Shown piece by piece: positions 1-6,613 of a stretch of 9,055 nt of DNA. Source of the stretch: Verrucomicrobiales bacterium (GTDB taxonomy: Bacteria; Verrucomicrobiota; Verrucomicrobiia; Limisphaerales; F1-80-MAGS106); the NCBI GenBank assembly GCA_947487925.1, contig CANLCA010000084.1, positions 1 through 9,055 on the forward strand. Reading direction: 5' to 3'. Every line of letters begins with the position of its first letter. The first letter of the stretch is position 1. Both the position numbers and the translations under genes were made by a program. Below the pieces are notes generated by a model that saw nothing but the letters and a program-made list of their open reading frames with translations, did no database searches and had not been told where the DNA came from.

Positions 1-266
1 ACATTGAGCAGGCCCGTAAGGATGGAGCCGACACGGAGGCCCGCCTTGACGCGGCCGCGACCGGGTTGCAAAAGGCCGATGCCGATCTCGCCGCAGCACG
101 CACACAGACACAGGTGTTCGTCGTCAAGCAGGGCGAATTGACCCGCGAAATCTCACGTTTGGAAGCTGGCGTTGAGCGGTTGAAGAAGGAGAAGGAGGCG
201 CTGGAAAAGCAAATCGGCCGTCTGGAGGCCCAGCGTCCGAAGGTTCCGCCCGACGGCCAGAAATGA
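1..266 (+). CDS. Coiled-coil protein, C-terminal fragment (5' end outside window)
   Basis: The frame is open from base 3 to a TGA at 264-266, giving 87 residues of the C-terminus of a longer protein; the first possible in-window start is a TTG at 66, but the frame runs on unbroken to the left edge, so the real start is probably upstream. The sequence is almost entirely charged and helical, with many Glu, Lys, Arg, Leu and Ala in heptad-like spacing (for example ISRLEAGVERLKKEKEALEK), then a short Pro/Gly tail (KVPPDGQK). That is the signature of a coiled coil; no catalytic motif is visible. The stop is doubled (TGATGA, 264-269). Only 26 bp separate it from the next gene, which also starts with a long coiled coil, so the two may be co-expressed and form a shared bundle (inference). 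Family cannot be named from this fragment. Confidence 0.8.
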   Translation, partial: IEQARKDGADTEARLDAAATGLQKADADLAAARTQTQVFVVKQGELTREISRLEAGVERLKKEKEALEKQIGRLEAQRPKVPPDGQK

Positions 267-292
267 TGAACACGCTTTAAAAAGAACACACG

Positions 293-2521
293 ATGCCAAT
301 TACACAACTTCTGCAATGGTCACTTTGGGGGCTTTCGCTGCTTTTGGGATTTGGCGCGATTCTCGCCCTGTTCAGGCTCAACTTTCTTCAGCGATACATC
401 CCGACAAAAGAGGAGGCGGACAGACTGACGGCGCTTGTCCCAGTGCTCCAAGAGGAGTTGCGGCGGGCGACCGAAGACATAGATAAGTGCCGCGCCGAAA
501 TCGGCCGCCTCGAAGCCGAAGTCGGTGCCCTGCGGATTCTAAAAGCTTGGAACGAGGCGAATCCGGCGGCGGCGGAAGAAATCGCCGCGAAGAAGCGCGC
601 TCTTGAGGATCTGAAAGTGGATCTCGCCGCCAGGCACCAAGAGCTGGCGCAGGTCGAGGCACGCCTCAACGAGGTCAAGCAGGAAACCAACCGGCTCGAT
701 TTGGAGAAAGCGCAACTGACGCAGGAGACCGGCACGCTCCGCGACCAACTTGCAGGACTTCACAAGCAAAAGGCCGAACTTGAAATGGCGCTTCGCGATT
801 TAGACGACCAGCGGCGGCAGTCTGAAACCAAACTCTCGACGTTGAAGGAGCAAGTCGCGGCGACCGACGCTGAGTTGACCCGCCTCCGACCGGAACTTGA
901 CCGAGTGCTCCGAGAGAAGCGGGAGGCCACTGCCGAACGGGATCAAGTTGTTGCGAGCCGGGACGCCGCAAAATCGGAACTCGCACTCTTGACCACGCGG
1001 GTCGAAGCGACGCAACAGGAGTTGAAGCAGCTTCGAGATTCAGCGGACGCAAAGTCGAAAGAGAAGCGCCAGTTAGAGGACGAGATTGCGACTCTAACGC
1101 GGAAGCGAGATTCCATCGCGGGTGATTGTCTCAAGGCTGAGGAAGAACTTCGCAAGGTGAAGACCCAACTTGACCAGGTGAGCCGGGAACGCCAGACGGC
1201 GATTGCCGAACGGGACAAGGCGAACCTGGAATTCACGAAGCTCAACGCCGAAGTCGAAGGACTCAAGATTCAACGAGACGATTACGTCAAAAGGATCGAA
1301 GAACTCCGCAAGGATTACGCACGGAGTGGCGGGGTTGGCGACACCGACATCGGCAAGGCCCTCGAAGACCTCAGCCAACCCGCGCTCAAGTTCGATTTCA
1401 ATCGCAGCGCGAACCTGGATGAAAGCGCCGCACTGCAACATCTGGCTGAACATTTGAGAAACAAGGGACTTCACTACCCGGACCGTGTTCAACTCGCGTT
1501 TCACACCAGCCTCAAGGCAGCCCACATCAATCCGCTCGTCGTGCTGGCGGGGGTAAGCGGCACGGGTAAGAGCGCCCTACCGATGGCCTACGCCGAGGCT
1601 CTTGGAATGAATTTCCTCAGCCTGGCGGTTCAGCCCGGCTGGTCTGGTCCGCAAGACTTGCTCGGATTCTACAACTACCTCGAACGAAAATACAAAGCTA
1701 CCGAAATGGCCCGCGCACTCGCGCAAATGTCGCGGTTTTCGGCGGAGGATCTGCCGGGGCTTGCAGTCCAGCCGCGAAAGGAACAGATGCTTCTGCTCTT
1801 GCTCGACGAAATGAACCTCGCCCGCATTGAGTATTACTTCTCGGATTTCTTGAGCCGATTAGAACAGCGTCGTGGGCGAAACATTCAGGATACACAACGC
1901 CGCCGTGAAGTTTCGCTCTTGGTGGATGCGGGCAGTTTGCCGGCTGGCGAAATGCCTCGCTTTATCTTCCCGGACTTTAATGTTCTCTTCGTCGGGACGA
2001 TGAACGAGGACGAGTCAACACAGTCGCTTTCAGACAAGGTGATTGACCGGGCGAACGTGCTTCGCTTCGGAGCGCCCAAAGAACTGATGGCCGCACACGC
2101 AACGCCAGATGCGCCGACCAAGGAATTCCTACCTCACGCCAAATGGGAGCAGTGGACAAGGGCTTTCGACGGAACTGGGTTCGATGACGAGCGAAAGACG
2201 CTCACCCAGCTCAACCAAACTTTGGAGACTGTGAACCGGCCGTTCGGCCACCGTGTCTATCGGGCTATCCTTGATTACATCGCCAACTATCCCAACGCCA
2301 CCACGGATGCGGCACGCCGTCGCAACGCGTTCGCAGACCAAATTGAGCAAAAAATCATTCCGAAACTGCGCGGACTCGACACGCAGGACGACACGACAAC
2401 CAAGTGTCTCGACCAGCTCGGGCAAGTGATTAACGGCTTGCAGGACGCCGAATTAACTGAGGCGTTCAACCGCGCACGCGCCCCACATCTGTTCGAGTGG
2501 TTCGGGGTAAAGCGCTCGTAA
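293..2521 (+). CDS. Membrane-anchored coiled-coil McrB-like AAA+ ATPase/GTPase
   Basis: 742 aa. Residues about 6-28 are a hydrophobic helix (core LLQWSLWGLSLLLGFGAILA) followed by Arg28 and Arg34, so a single membrane anchor with the rest cytoplasmic is likely. Residues about 38-345 are Glu/Lys/Arg/Gln/Leu-rich coiled coil. The C-terminal third (about 395-742) is an AAA+ domain of the McrB type: Walker A GVSGTGKS at 420-427, Walker B LLLLDEMNLAR at 501-511 (Asp505, Glu506), then FVGTMNEDEST at 566-576 in the sensor/MNxxD position, a likely arginine finger at Arg586 (DKVIDRANV), and a late GHRVYR at 652-657. The next gene is its usual DUF2357/McrC-type partner, so it is probably an NTP-driven motor working with that protein. 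ATG 293 is chosen because it precedes the membrane helix and follows the upstream stop by 26 bp; the ribosome site is weak (AAAGA). Family is well supported; cofactor (GTP or ATP), oligomeric state and membrane location are inferred. Confidence 0.95.
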   Translation: MPITQLLQWSLWGLSLLLGFGAILALFRLNFLQRYIPTKEEADRLTALVPVLQEELRRATEDIDKCRAEIGRLEAEVGALRILKAWNEANPAAAEEIAAKKRALEDLKVDLAARHQELAQVEARLNEVKQETNRLDLEKAQLTQETGTLRDQLAGLHKQKAELEMALRDLDDQRRQSETKLSTLKEQVAATDAELTRLRPELDRVLREKREATAERDQVVASRDAAKSELALLTTRVEATQQELKQLRDSADAKSKEKRQLEDEIATLTRKRDSIAGDCLKAEEELRKVKTQLDQVSRERQTAIAERDKANLEFTKLNAEVEGLKIQRDDYVKRIEELRKDYARSGGVGDTDIGKALEDLSQPALKFDFNRSANLDESAALQHLAEHLRNKGLHYPDRVQLAFHTSLKAAHINPLVVLAGVSGTGKSALPMAYAEALGMNFLSLAVQPGWSGPQDLLGFYNYLERKYKATEMARALAQMSRFSAEDLPGLAVQPRKEQMLLLLLDEMNLARIEYYFSDFLSRLEQRRGRNIQDTQRRREVSLLVDAGSLPAGEMPRFIFPDFNVLFVGTMNEDESTQSLSDKVIDRANVLRFGAPKELMAAHATPDAPTKEFLPHAKWEQWTRAFDGTGFDDERKTLTQLNQTLETVNRPFGHRVYRAILDYIANYPNATTDAARRRNAFADQIEQKIIPKLRGLDTQDDTTTKCLDQLGQVINGLQDAELTEAFNRARAPHLFEWFGVKRS

Positions 2522-2533
2522 CCAGGCGTATTT

Positions 2534-4198
2534 ATGGCCCAGGTGTTGCCTTATCCGTGGTCACTGCTCGCACTGTCCGGGGATAAAGGAGGATCCTTGA
2601 GCTTGGAGCATTGCGAGCAGGCAGAAGCTCTCAATGGCGAAAGCCTTACCTTCTTCGGGGTTGCAGACGAGCAGGCACTCGGGATTCGACATGCTGTCTG
2701 CCTTGCTGAAGGTGTGAAGTTCAATCCAAAAACGCAAGCAGGCAGCGTGCAGGGCACACTTTCGATGCCCTCGTGGCCGCACGATTCTTCGAGTCAGTGG
2801 CGGTTCCACGCCGGTAAATTCGATTACATCATCCCGATCCACGGCACACTACGTCGCGCCAGTGCATGGGAGGACTTAACCGAACATAACAAAGCGGAGG
2901 TTTCGCTGCGTGAAGCCATAGACTTGTTGAGCCGTTACTTCAACGAAGCCATCGCACTGACCCGTGAAAAAGACTCGTCCGAATTTTCCGATTTCGCCGG
3001 GCGGACGATTGTCAGGTTGGACTGGGCCGCGATTTGGGAACGCTGGAAAAAGGTCAGCACTCCGGGGCAACCACGAATGGCTCGGGTCGTTGAAATTGCT
3101 CAGGACCATCTGGTTTGCATCCGTGACGTGTGCGAGCGTCCGCGGCGAATGTTGGTGCGCCAGCGCGAACAAGTGCCCGTGGGCCGCGTCCAGGAACTCG
3201 ACTCCACCTGCTTGCGAGACCTGATTCAGCGCCCAGGACGGACGGTCTTGGAGAAGGCCGGTGCCCGTCAACAAATCGTGGCCGTCACTCGCCGCGAAAC
3301 GGTGGATACCGCCGAGAACCGAGTCATTCGGGATTTTATCGGCCTTTGCCAACATCGTGCGAGCGCATACGTCCGCGAGAATAGTTCAGCCCCAAACCAT
3401 CCGAGAGTGAAGGTTGTCGCGGACTTGAGATCAAACTGTGAACGGCTCGAAAAGGGGTCGGCCATATCTGGGGCCAGTCGCCTGGTTGGTATCCCGCGCC
3501 CCAACTACGTACTCCAAAAAGACCACCGCTATCATCCGTTGTGGGTGCAGTATGAGAAGCTGCGGAAAGAGGAAACCGCAGTGGATGACATTTGGAAGTG
3601 GGGGCGAAGGCTGTGGGCGGAGTTTGTCCGTGGCGTTGTCGTCTCGTTTCTGACCAGCGCCGAAGGCCGAAGCTCCGGTTGGCAACCCGATGGCGAGTTG
3701 ACCGCGTATCTAAGAGGAGAGCATCAAGCTGGCGGCTTCACACCCGCGTTATCGGTTTCAAGCCGATGGATGCGGCAAGACGGGCAGACAAGGCTGTATT
3801 TGGTTCACCCCGCTCACGCGCATCTGTGTCCAGGGGTGGAGGAACTTCTGCCGCGTATGGGGGCCGATTTGGCGTTGGCGATTTATCCGGGAGGAAACGA
3901 ACCGCAACGTCCAAAAGCTTTGCTCGGCATCTACTCTGTTTTGAGTCTGCAAACCGACAAAACTCAGCGAGATGCGATGGCTATCAGCTTGAATTCTTGT
4001 CTGGATCGTGTGGCACAACAGAATCCGGAACTGAACGTGCGCGGATTGTTATTGCGCGGGGAGTGGGCTGGCGACCGCCCATCAGAAAAGCCACGGCTTG
4101 GGCGACTCGACTATCTGGCAGAGCCAGCCGGTGGACCGTATTGGTTTTCCGAGTTTCCAGAGCTGCTGAAAGTTTTGCTGGAGGAACTTGCCGCATGA
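2534..4198 (+). CDS. DUF2357/McrC-like partner protein, nuclease motif not evident
   Basis: 554 aa, directly after the McrB-like gene, the arrangement expected of an McrC-type partner. The clearest family mark is RRETVDTAENRVIRDFI at 253-269, resembling the 'T.DTPENR..K' motif that precedes the nuclease region in DUF2357 proteins; the surrounding segment (about 185-300) is helical and Arg-rich. In this family the C-terminal part normally carries a PD-(D/E)XK fold. Here the plausible core strands are GADLALAIYPGG (443-454) and ALLGIYSVLSL (462-472): Asp445 could be the first acidic residue, but the second strand has no (D/E)-x-K. It may therefore be a structural adaptor that activates the motor rather than a cutter, unless the active site uses other residues. 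No signal peptide or membrane helix is seen. ATG 2534 lies 12 bp after the previous stop with only a weak AGG upstream; its stop overlaps the next start (ATGA). Family assignment is moderate to good; loss of activity is inference. Confidence 0.85.
   Translation: MAQVLPYPWSLLALSGDKGGSLSLEHCEQAEALNGESLTFFGVADEQALGIRHAVCLAEGVKFNPKTQAGSVQGTLSMPSWPHDSSSQWRFHAGKFDYIIPIHGTLRRASAWEDLTEHNKAEVSLREAIDLLSRYFNEAIALTREKDSSEFSDFAGRTIVRLDWAAIWERWKKVSTPGQPRMARVVEIAQDHLVCIRDVCERPRRMLVRQREQVPVGRVQELDSTCLRDLIQRPGRTVLEKAGARQQIVAVTRRETVDTAENRVIRDFIGLCQHRASAYVRENSSAPNHPRVKVVADLRSNCERLEKGSAISGASRLVGIPRPNYVLQKDHRYHPLWVQYEKLRKEETAVDDIWKWGRRLWAEFVRGVVVSFLTSAEGRSSGWQPDGELTAYLRGEHQAGGFTPALSVSSRWMRQDGQTRLYLVHPAHAHLCPGVEELLPRMGADLALAIYPGGNEPQRPKALLGIYSVLSLQTDKTQRDAMAISLNSCLDRVAQQNPELNVRGLLLRGEWAGDRPSEKPRLGRLDYLAEPAGGPYWFSEFPELLKVLLEELAA
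4180..4185 (+). promoter_or_regulatory. Shine-Dalgarno GGAGGA for the Hsp70-like gene
   Basis: GGAGGA ends 9 bases before ATG 4195, inside the last codons of the DUF2357 gene. With the ATGA stop/start overlap at 4195-4198 it supports this start and translational coupling, and argues against longer readings of the same frame. Confidence 0.7.
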
Positions 4199-6609
4199 AG
4201 TTCATCGGCTTGGACCTTGGTGGAGTCAACTCGCTTGCTTGCGTGCGGGAAGATGCAGGTGCTGAGTCTTTCCAAGGCAGTGCCCATCCAGAACGTCCCT
4301 CTTGCGTGATCCTCCCGCTGATGAGGAAGGAAAAACTACTCGCCGGAGATGAGGCGCAGCGAAATGAGCGCGGTTCCGGGATGCCTTGGCCGCCTCTCGC
4401 GATGGCCGCGCCCGACGGTTGGAGCCGAGCTACGCCGCCCTCACATGGCGGTCGCGTCTTGCTCGCGACGATCTGGCAACGTCTCAACGCAGGAGGGCAG
4501 TGGTCGGACGCCTCATGGCCACCGCCCCCGGACGGCCTGCCGGCGCCCAACAAGGAAACGCCCGCCGAATGCCTGGCCGCGGAAGTCCTTTCAGTGCTCA
4601 AGCGAACGCATTGCGATGCCACCATAGCGGAGGTCGTGCTCGCGATCCCAAACCAGTTACCGGAAGAGTCGCAGGAATTGCTTCTTCGCCGACTGCGCGG
4701 ATCGCGCTTAGTCTGGCGTTCTGTCGCAGCAGCCATGTCGTGGGCAGACGTGAACGCCAGCCGCATAACCGTCGGCAAGCGTTTGGCGGTTTTGGACGCG
4801 GGGCTACATGGAGCCGAAGTCTCTGTGTTTGAGTTCCGTCAGCAGGAGATGGATGGACGAACTTTTCATGTGCCCGTTCGCCGCCTAAACCCGGAACACA
4901 TTTTCAAGACTGACGTCTTGTTGGCCGACAGTCCCGCCCCGTTTTCCCGTCTGCGCCCCGAGTTGGCCCGACTTGAAAAACACTTGAGCGCAATTTCCAA
5001 GTCTGTCGGCGGACAGGCGGAGTTGTTAATTTGCGGCCCATTGGCCGACCCTTTCCTCGCATTGCTGCAAAGGCGCTTTCCGCAGTTCCTCTGGCCCATC
5101 CCGGAGTTAAACGCAGTGGCGCGCGGCTCATGCCTATTCGCATGGCGTCTGGCGCGTGGCTGGCCGACCTATCTCGATGTGTTGCCGTCGCTGGAGTTGT
5201 TCACCCTCACCGAAGAACGCGAGCCGCATTGGCTCCCGCTCATTCCCGCTGACCGCGAAGTGTCTGGAGGTCAACCTTTCCAACAAACGATCAAGCGACG
5301 AATCTTCATCAAAAAGGGAACCACACATTTGCCGAGTTGGTTGCAAAGGTCGGGCGAACTGGACTTCCGAAAGCTAACGACCAGCCTACCCGTGGAAGCA
5401 CCGCATGATGCGTTGGCAGACATAAATGTCGTTGCGCGCTCCGCAGGTGGCTTTGCCCGTGTGTGCATCAACCCGTCGCAGGGTCAATCCGATGTATTTG
5501 GTGCAGGACAAAGCGTGCTGTTGAACTGGCAGAGTATGGAGCGCGTTGCTCGTGGACCCAAGGAGCAGTGGCCGAAAGGTTTGGTGAAATTCGCTTGGCC
5601 GAACTGCGGTGAACTGTTGGCCAACCGTGACGTTTTTCGAGATTTTCTTCTATTTGGCGAACGCCTGGAAAAGACATCGCAAAGCCGTGAAACGCCGCAA
5701 TGGGGTCACTTGCTGCCGATGCTCAAGGAGCAAATACGCCGGACGATCAATCCGTATCAGTTGGGCGCGAGTGTTGAGGGCGGCGCGGCAGCACCTGTGG
5801 ATTTGTTACTCTGCTTCGGGTCAAATTTCCCATGCCGCTTCTGGTCAAACCAGAGCGCCATAACGGAACAGGAAATTCGACATGTGGAGCGGATGGGAGG
5901 CCACCTTTGGGAACGATTGCGCGACGTGGAGGCTCATCTACCGCGAAACATCCAACACAGAAAGGCGCTAATTTACGTTTTGGGACGATTAGGTGGTCAT
6001 GCGCCCAAACCATTTCAAGATTGGTTAGCTGCCCAAATCGTCCCGACTGCCAAGGAGCCATTCCTGTTCGCAGCCGGGCGAGTGCTCACCACTGCGGAGC
6101 ATGGGCGCAAGGTCTTTAACTGTTTGAAAACCAAAGGCGATTTCGGTCAGGAACTCAAACTTTCCTGGCTGAGAATGCTTGTTTACCTGCTATACCAACG
6201 GGAAACCTTTTTGGCGAACGTCTCTCGTGACGACACGCTCACCACAACGCGACTGGCCCTCAATGTCTTCGCGACACAGGTGAAGGCGGGCAAAAAACTG
6301 ACGCTATTCAAGAATAGCCTCCGCACACTCGCACTGCTTCTAAGGTTCCGCCGTAATCGTGATTGCTTCGATTTTCTAACGGCGCGGGCGCACAGTTCCG
6401 AGGAGCGCGACTTAGCTACGGACTTGAACCGGACGTTGGAACAAGCACTCCAACTTCGACTCAACGATGCCAACCGCGATCTTGTAAGCCGCACGCAGAA
6501 GTGGTTGTTGGCAGACGCCGACTCTGGCGAATTCCCACCTGTAGTAACCAGTGAAGACGTTTTAGTTGAGGAGGTCAGCGGTGATGAAAGCGGATCGCTC
6601 GAACGATGA
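4195..6609 (+). CDS. Divergent Hsp70-like (actin-fold) ATPase with long C-terminal helical region
   Basis: 804 aa. The N-terminus reads as an Hsp70 nucleotide-binding domain: phosphate-1 loop IGLDLGGVNSLACV (4-17; DnaK-type is IGIDLGTTNS), VVLAIPNQLPEESQELL (147-163) equivalent to the DnaK 'VITVPA.F...QR' segment, phosphate-2 loop LAVLDAGLHGAEVSVF (197-212), and an adenosine-type LLICGPLADPF (277-287). The phosphate-2 loop keeps Asp201 and Gly203 but lacks the usual GGGT run. Residues about 325-400 (YLDVLPSLELF, then IFIKKGTTHLPSW) resemble the short linker and start of a beta substrate-binding domain. Residues about 440-770 are helical, Arg/Leu-rich and unlike the DnaK lid; YVLGRLGGHAPKPFQDW (594-610) suggests the C-terminal extension of large Hsp70 relatives of the DUF3731 type, which I cannot confirm. 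ATG 4195 is chosen over longer readings because the Hsp70 fold begins at residue 3, GGAGGA precedes it, and it overlaps the previous stop as ATGA. Probable role: nucleotide-controlled assembly or remodelling factor of the operon's complex (inference). Confidence 0.92.
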   Translation: MKFIGLDLGGVNSLACVREDAGAESFQGSAHPERPSCVILPLMRKEKLLAGDEAQRNERGSGMPWPPLAMAAPDGWSRATPPSHGGRVLLATIWQRLNAGGQWSDASWPPPPDGLPAPNKETPAECLAAEVLSVLKRTHCDATIAEVVLAIPNQLPEESQELLLRRLRGSRLVWRSVAAAMSWADVNASRITVGKRLAVLDAGLHGAEVSVFEFRQQEMDGRTFHVPVRRLNPEHIFKTDVLLADSPAPFSRLRPELARLEKHLSAISKSVGGQAELLICGPLADPFLALLQRRFPQFLWPIPELNAVARGSCLFAWRLARGWPTYLDVLPSLELFTLTEEREPHWLPLIPADREVSGGQPFQQTIKRRIFIKKGTTHLPSWLQRSGELDFRKLTTSLPVEAPHDALADINVVARSAGGFARVCINPSQGQSDVFGAGQSVLLNWQSMERVARGPKEQWPKGLVKFAWPNCGELLANRDVFRDFLLFGERLEKTSQSRETPQWGHLLPMLKEQIRRTINPYQLGASVEGGAAAPVDLLLCFGSNFPCRFWSNQSAITEQEIRHVERMGGHLWERLRDVEAHLPRNIQHRKALIYVLGRLGGHAPKPFQDWLAAQIVPTAKEPFLFAAGRVLTTAEHGRKVFNCLKTKGDFGQELKLSWLRMLVYLLYQRETFLANVSRDDTLTTTRLALNVFATQVKAGKKLTLFKNSLRTLALLLRFRRNRDCFDFLTARAHSSEERDLATDLNRTLEQALQLRLNDANRDLVSRTQKWLLADADSGEFPPVVTSEDVLVEEVSGDESGSLER
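6569..6574 (+). promoter_or_regulatory. Strong AGGAGG site upstream of the helicase gene
   Basis: AGGAGG lies in the last part of the Hsp70-like gene, 31 bases before the helicase ATG, which is too far for direct use. It is well spaced for GTG 6581 or ATG 6584, which open a 9-10 codon frame ending at TGA 6611-6613, across the helicase start. It may feed ribosomes to the ATGA junction by re-initiation, or may simply be Glu-Glu-Val coding sequence. Confidence 0.4.
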
Positions 6610-6613
6610 CTGA
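6581..6613 (+). other. Possible minicistron overlapping the helicase start
   Basis: GTG 6581/ATG 6584 opens a frame of 9-10 codons (MKADRSNDD from the ATG) that stops at 6611-6613, 5 bases after the helicase ATG ends. It sits 6-9 bases after AGGAGG. It differs in frame from both flanking genes. A coupling leader is possible, but such short frames occur by chance, so this is a weak call. Confidence 0.25.

Noticed and set aside
267..292. Possible promoter or terminator between the first two genes
   Set aside because: Only 26 bp, with no inverted repeat plus T-run and no convincing -35/-10 pair; it is read as a simple intra-operon spacer.
293..2521. SMC/Rad50-like protein
   Set aside because: The coiled coil alone suggests this, but there is no N-terminal Walker A half-domain; the ATPase is entirely C-terminal and McrB-like (DEMNLAR, NEDE).
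3592..4194. In-frame upstream extension of the Hsp70-like gene by 201 codons
   Set aside because: It overlaps the DUF2357 gene in another frame, reads as Arg/Ser/Gly-rich low-quality sequence, and the Hsp70 fold begins right after ATG 4195, which has GGAGGA and an ATGA junction.
3984..4778. 264-aa open frame on the minus strand
   Set aside because: Antisense to two well-supported genes, Ser/Arg/Pro-rich composition, no motif.
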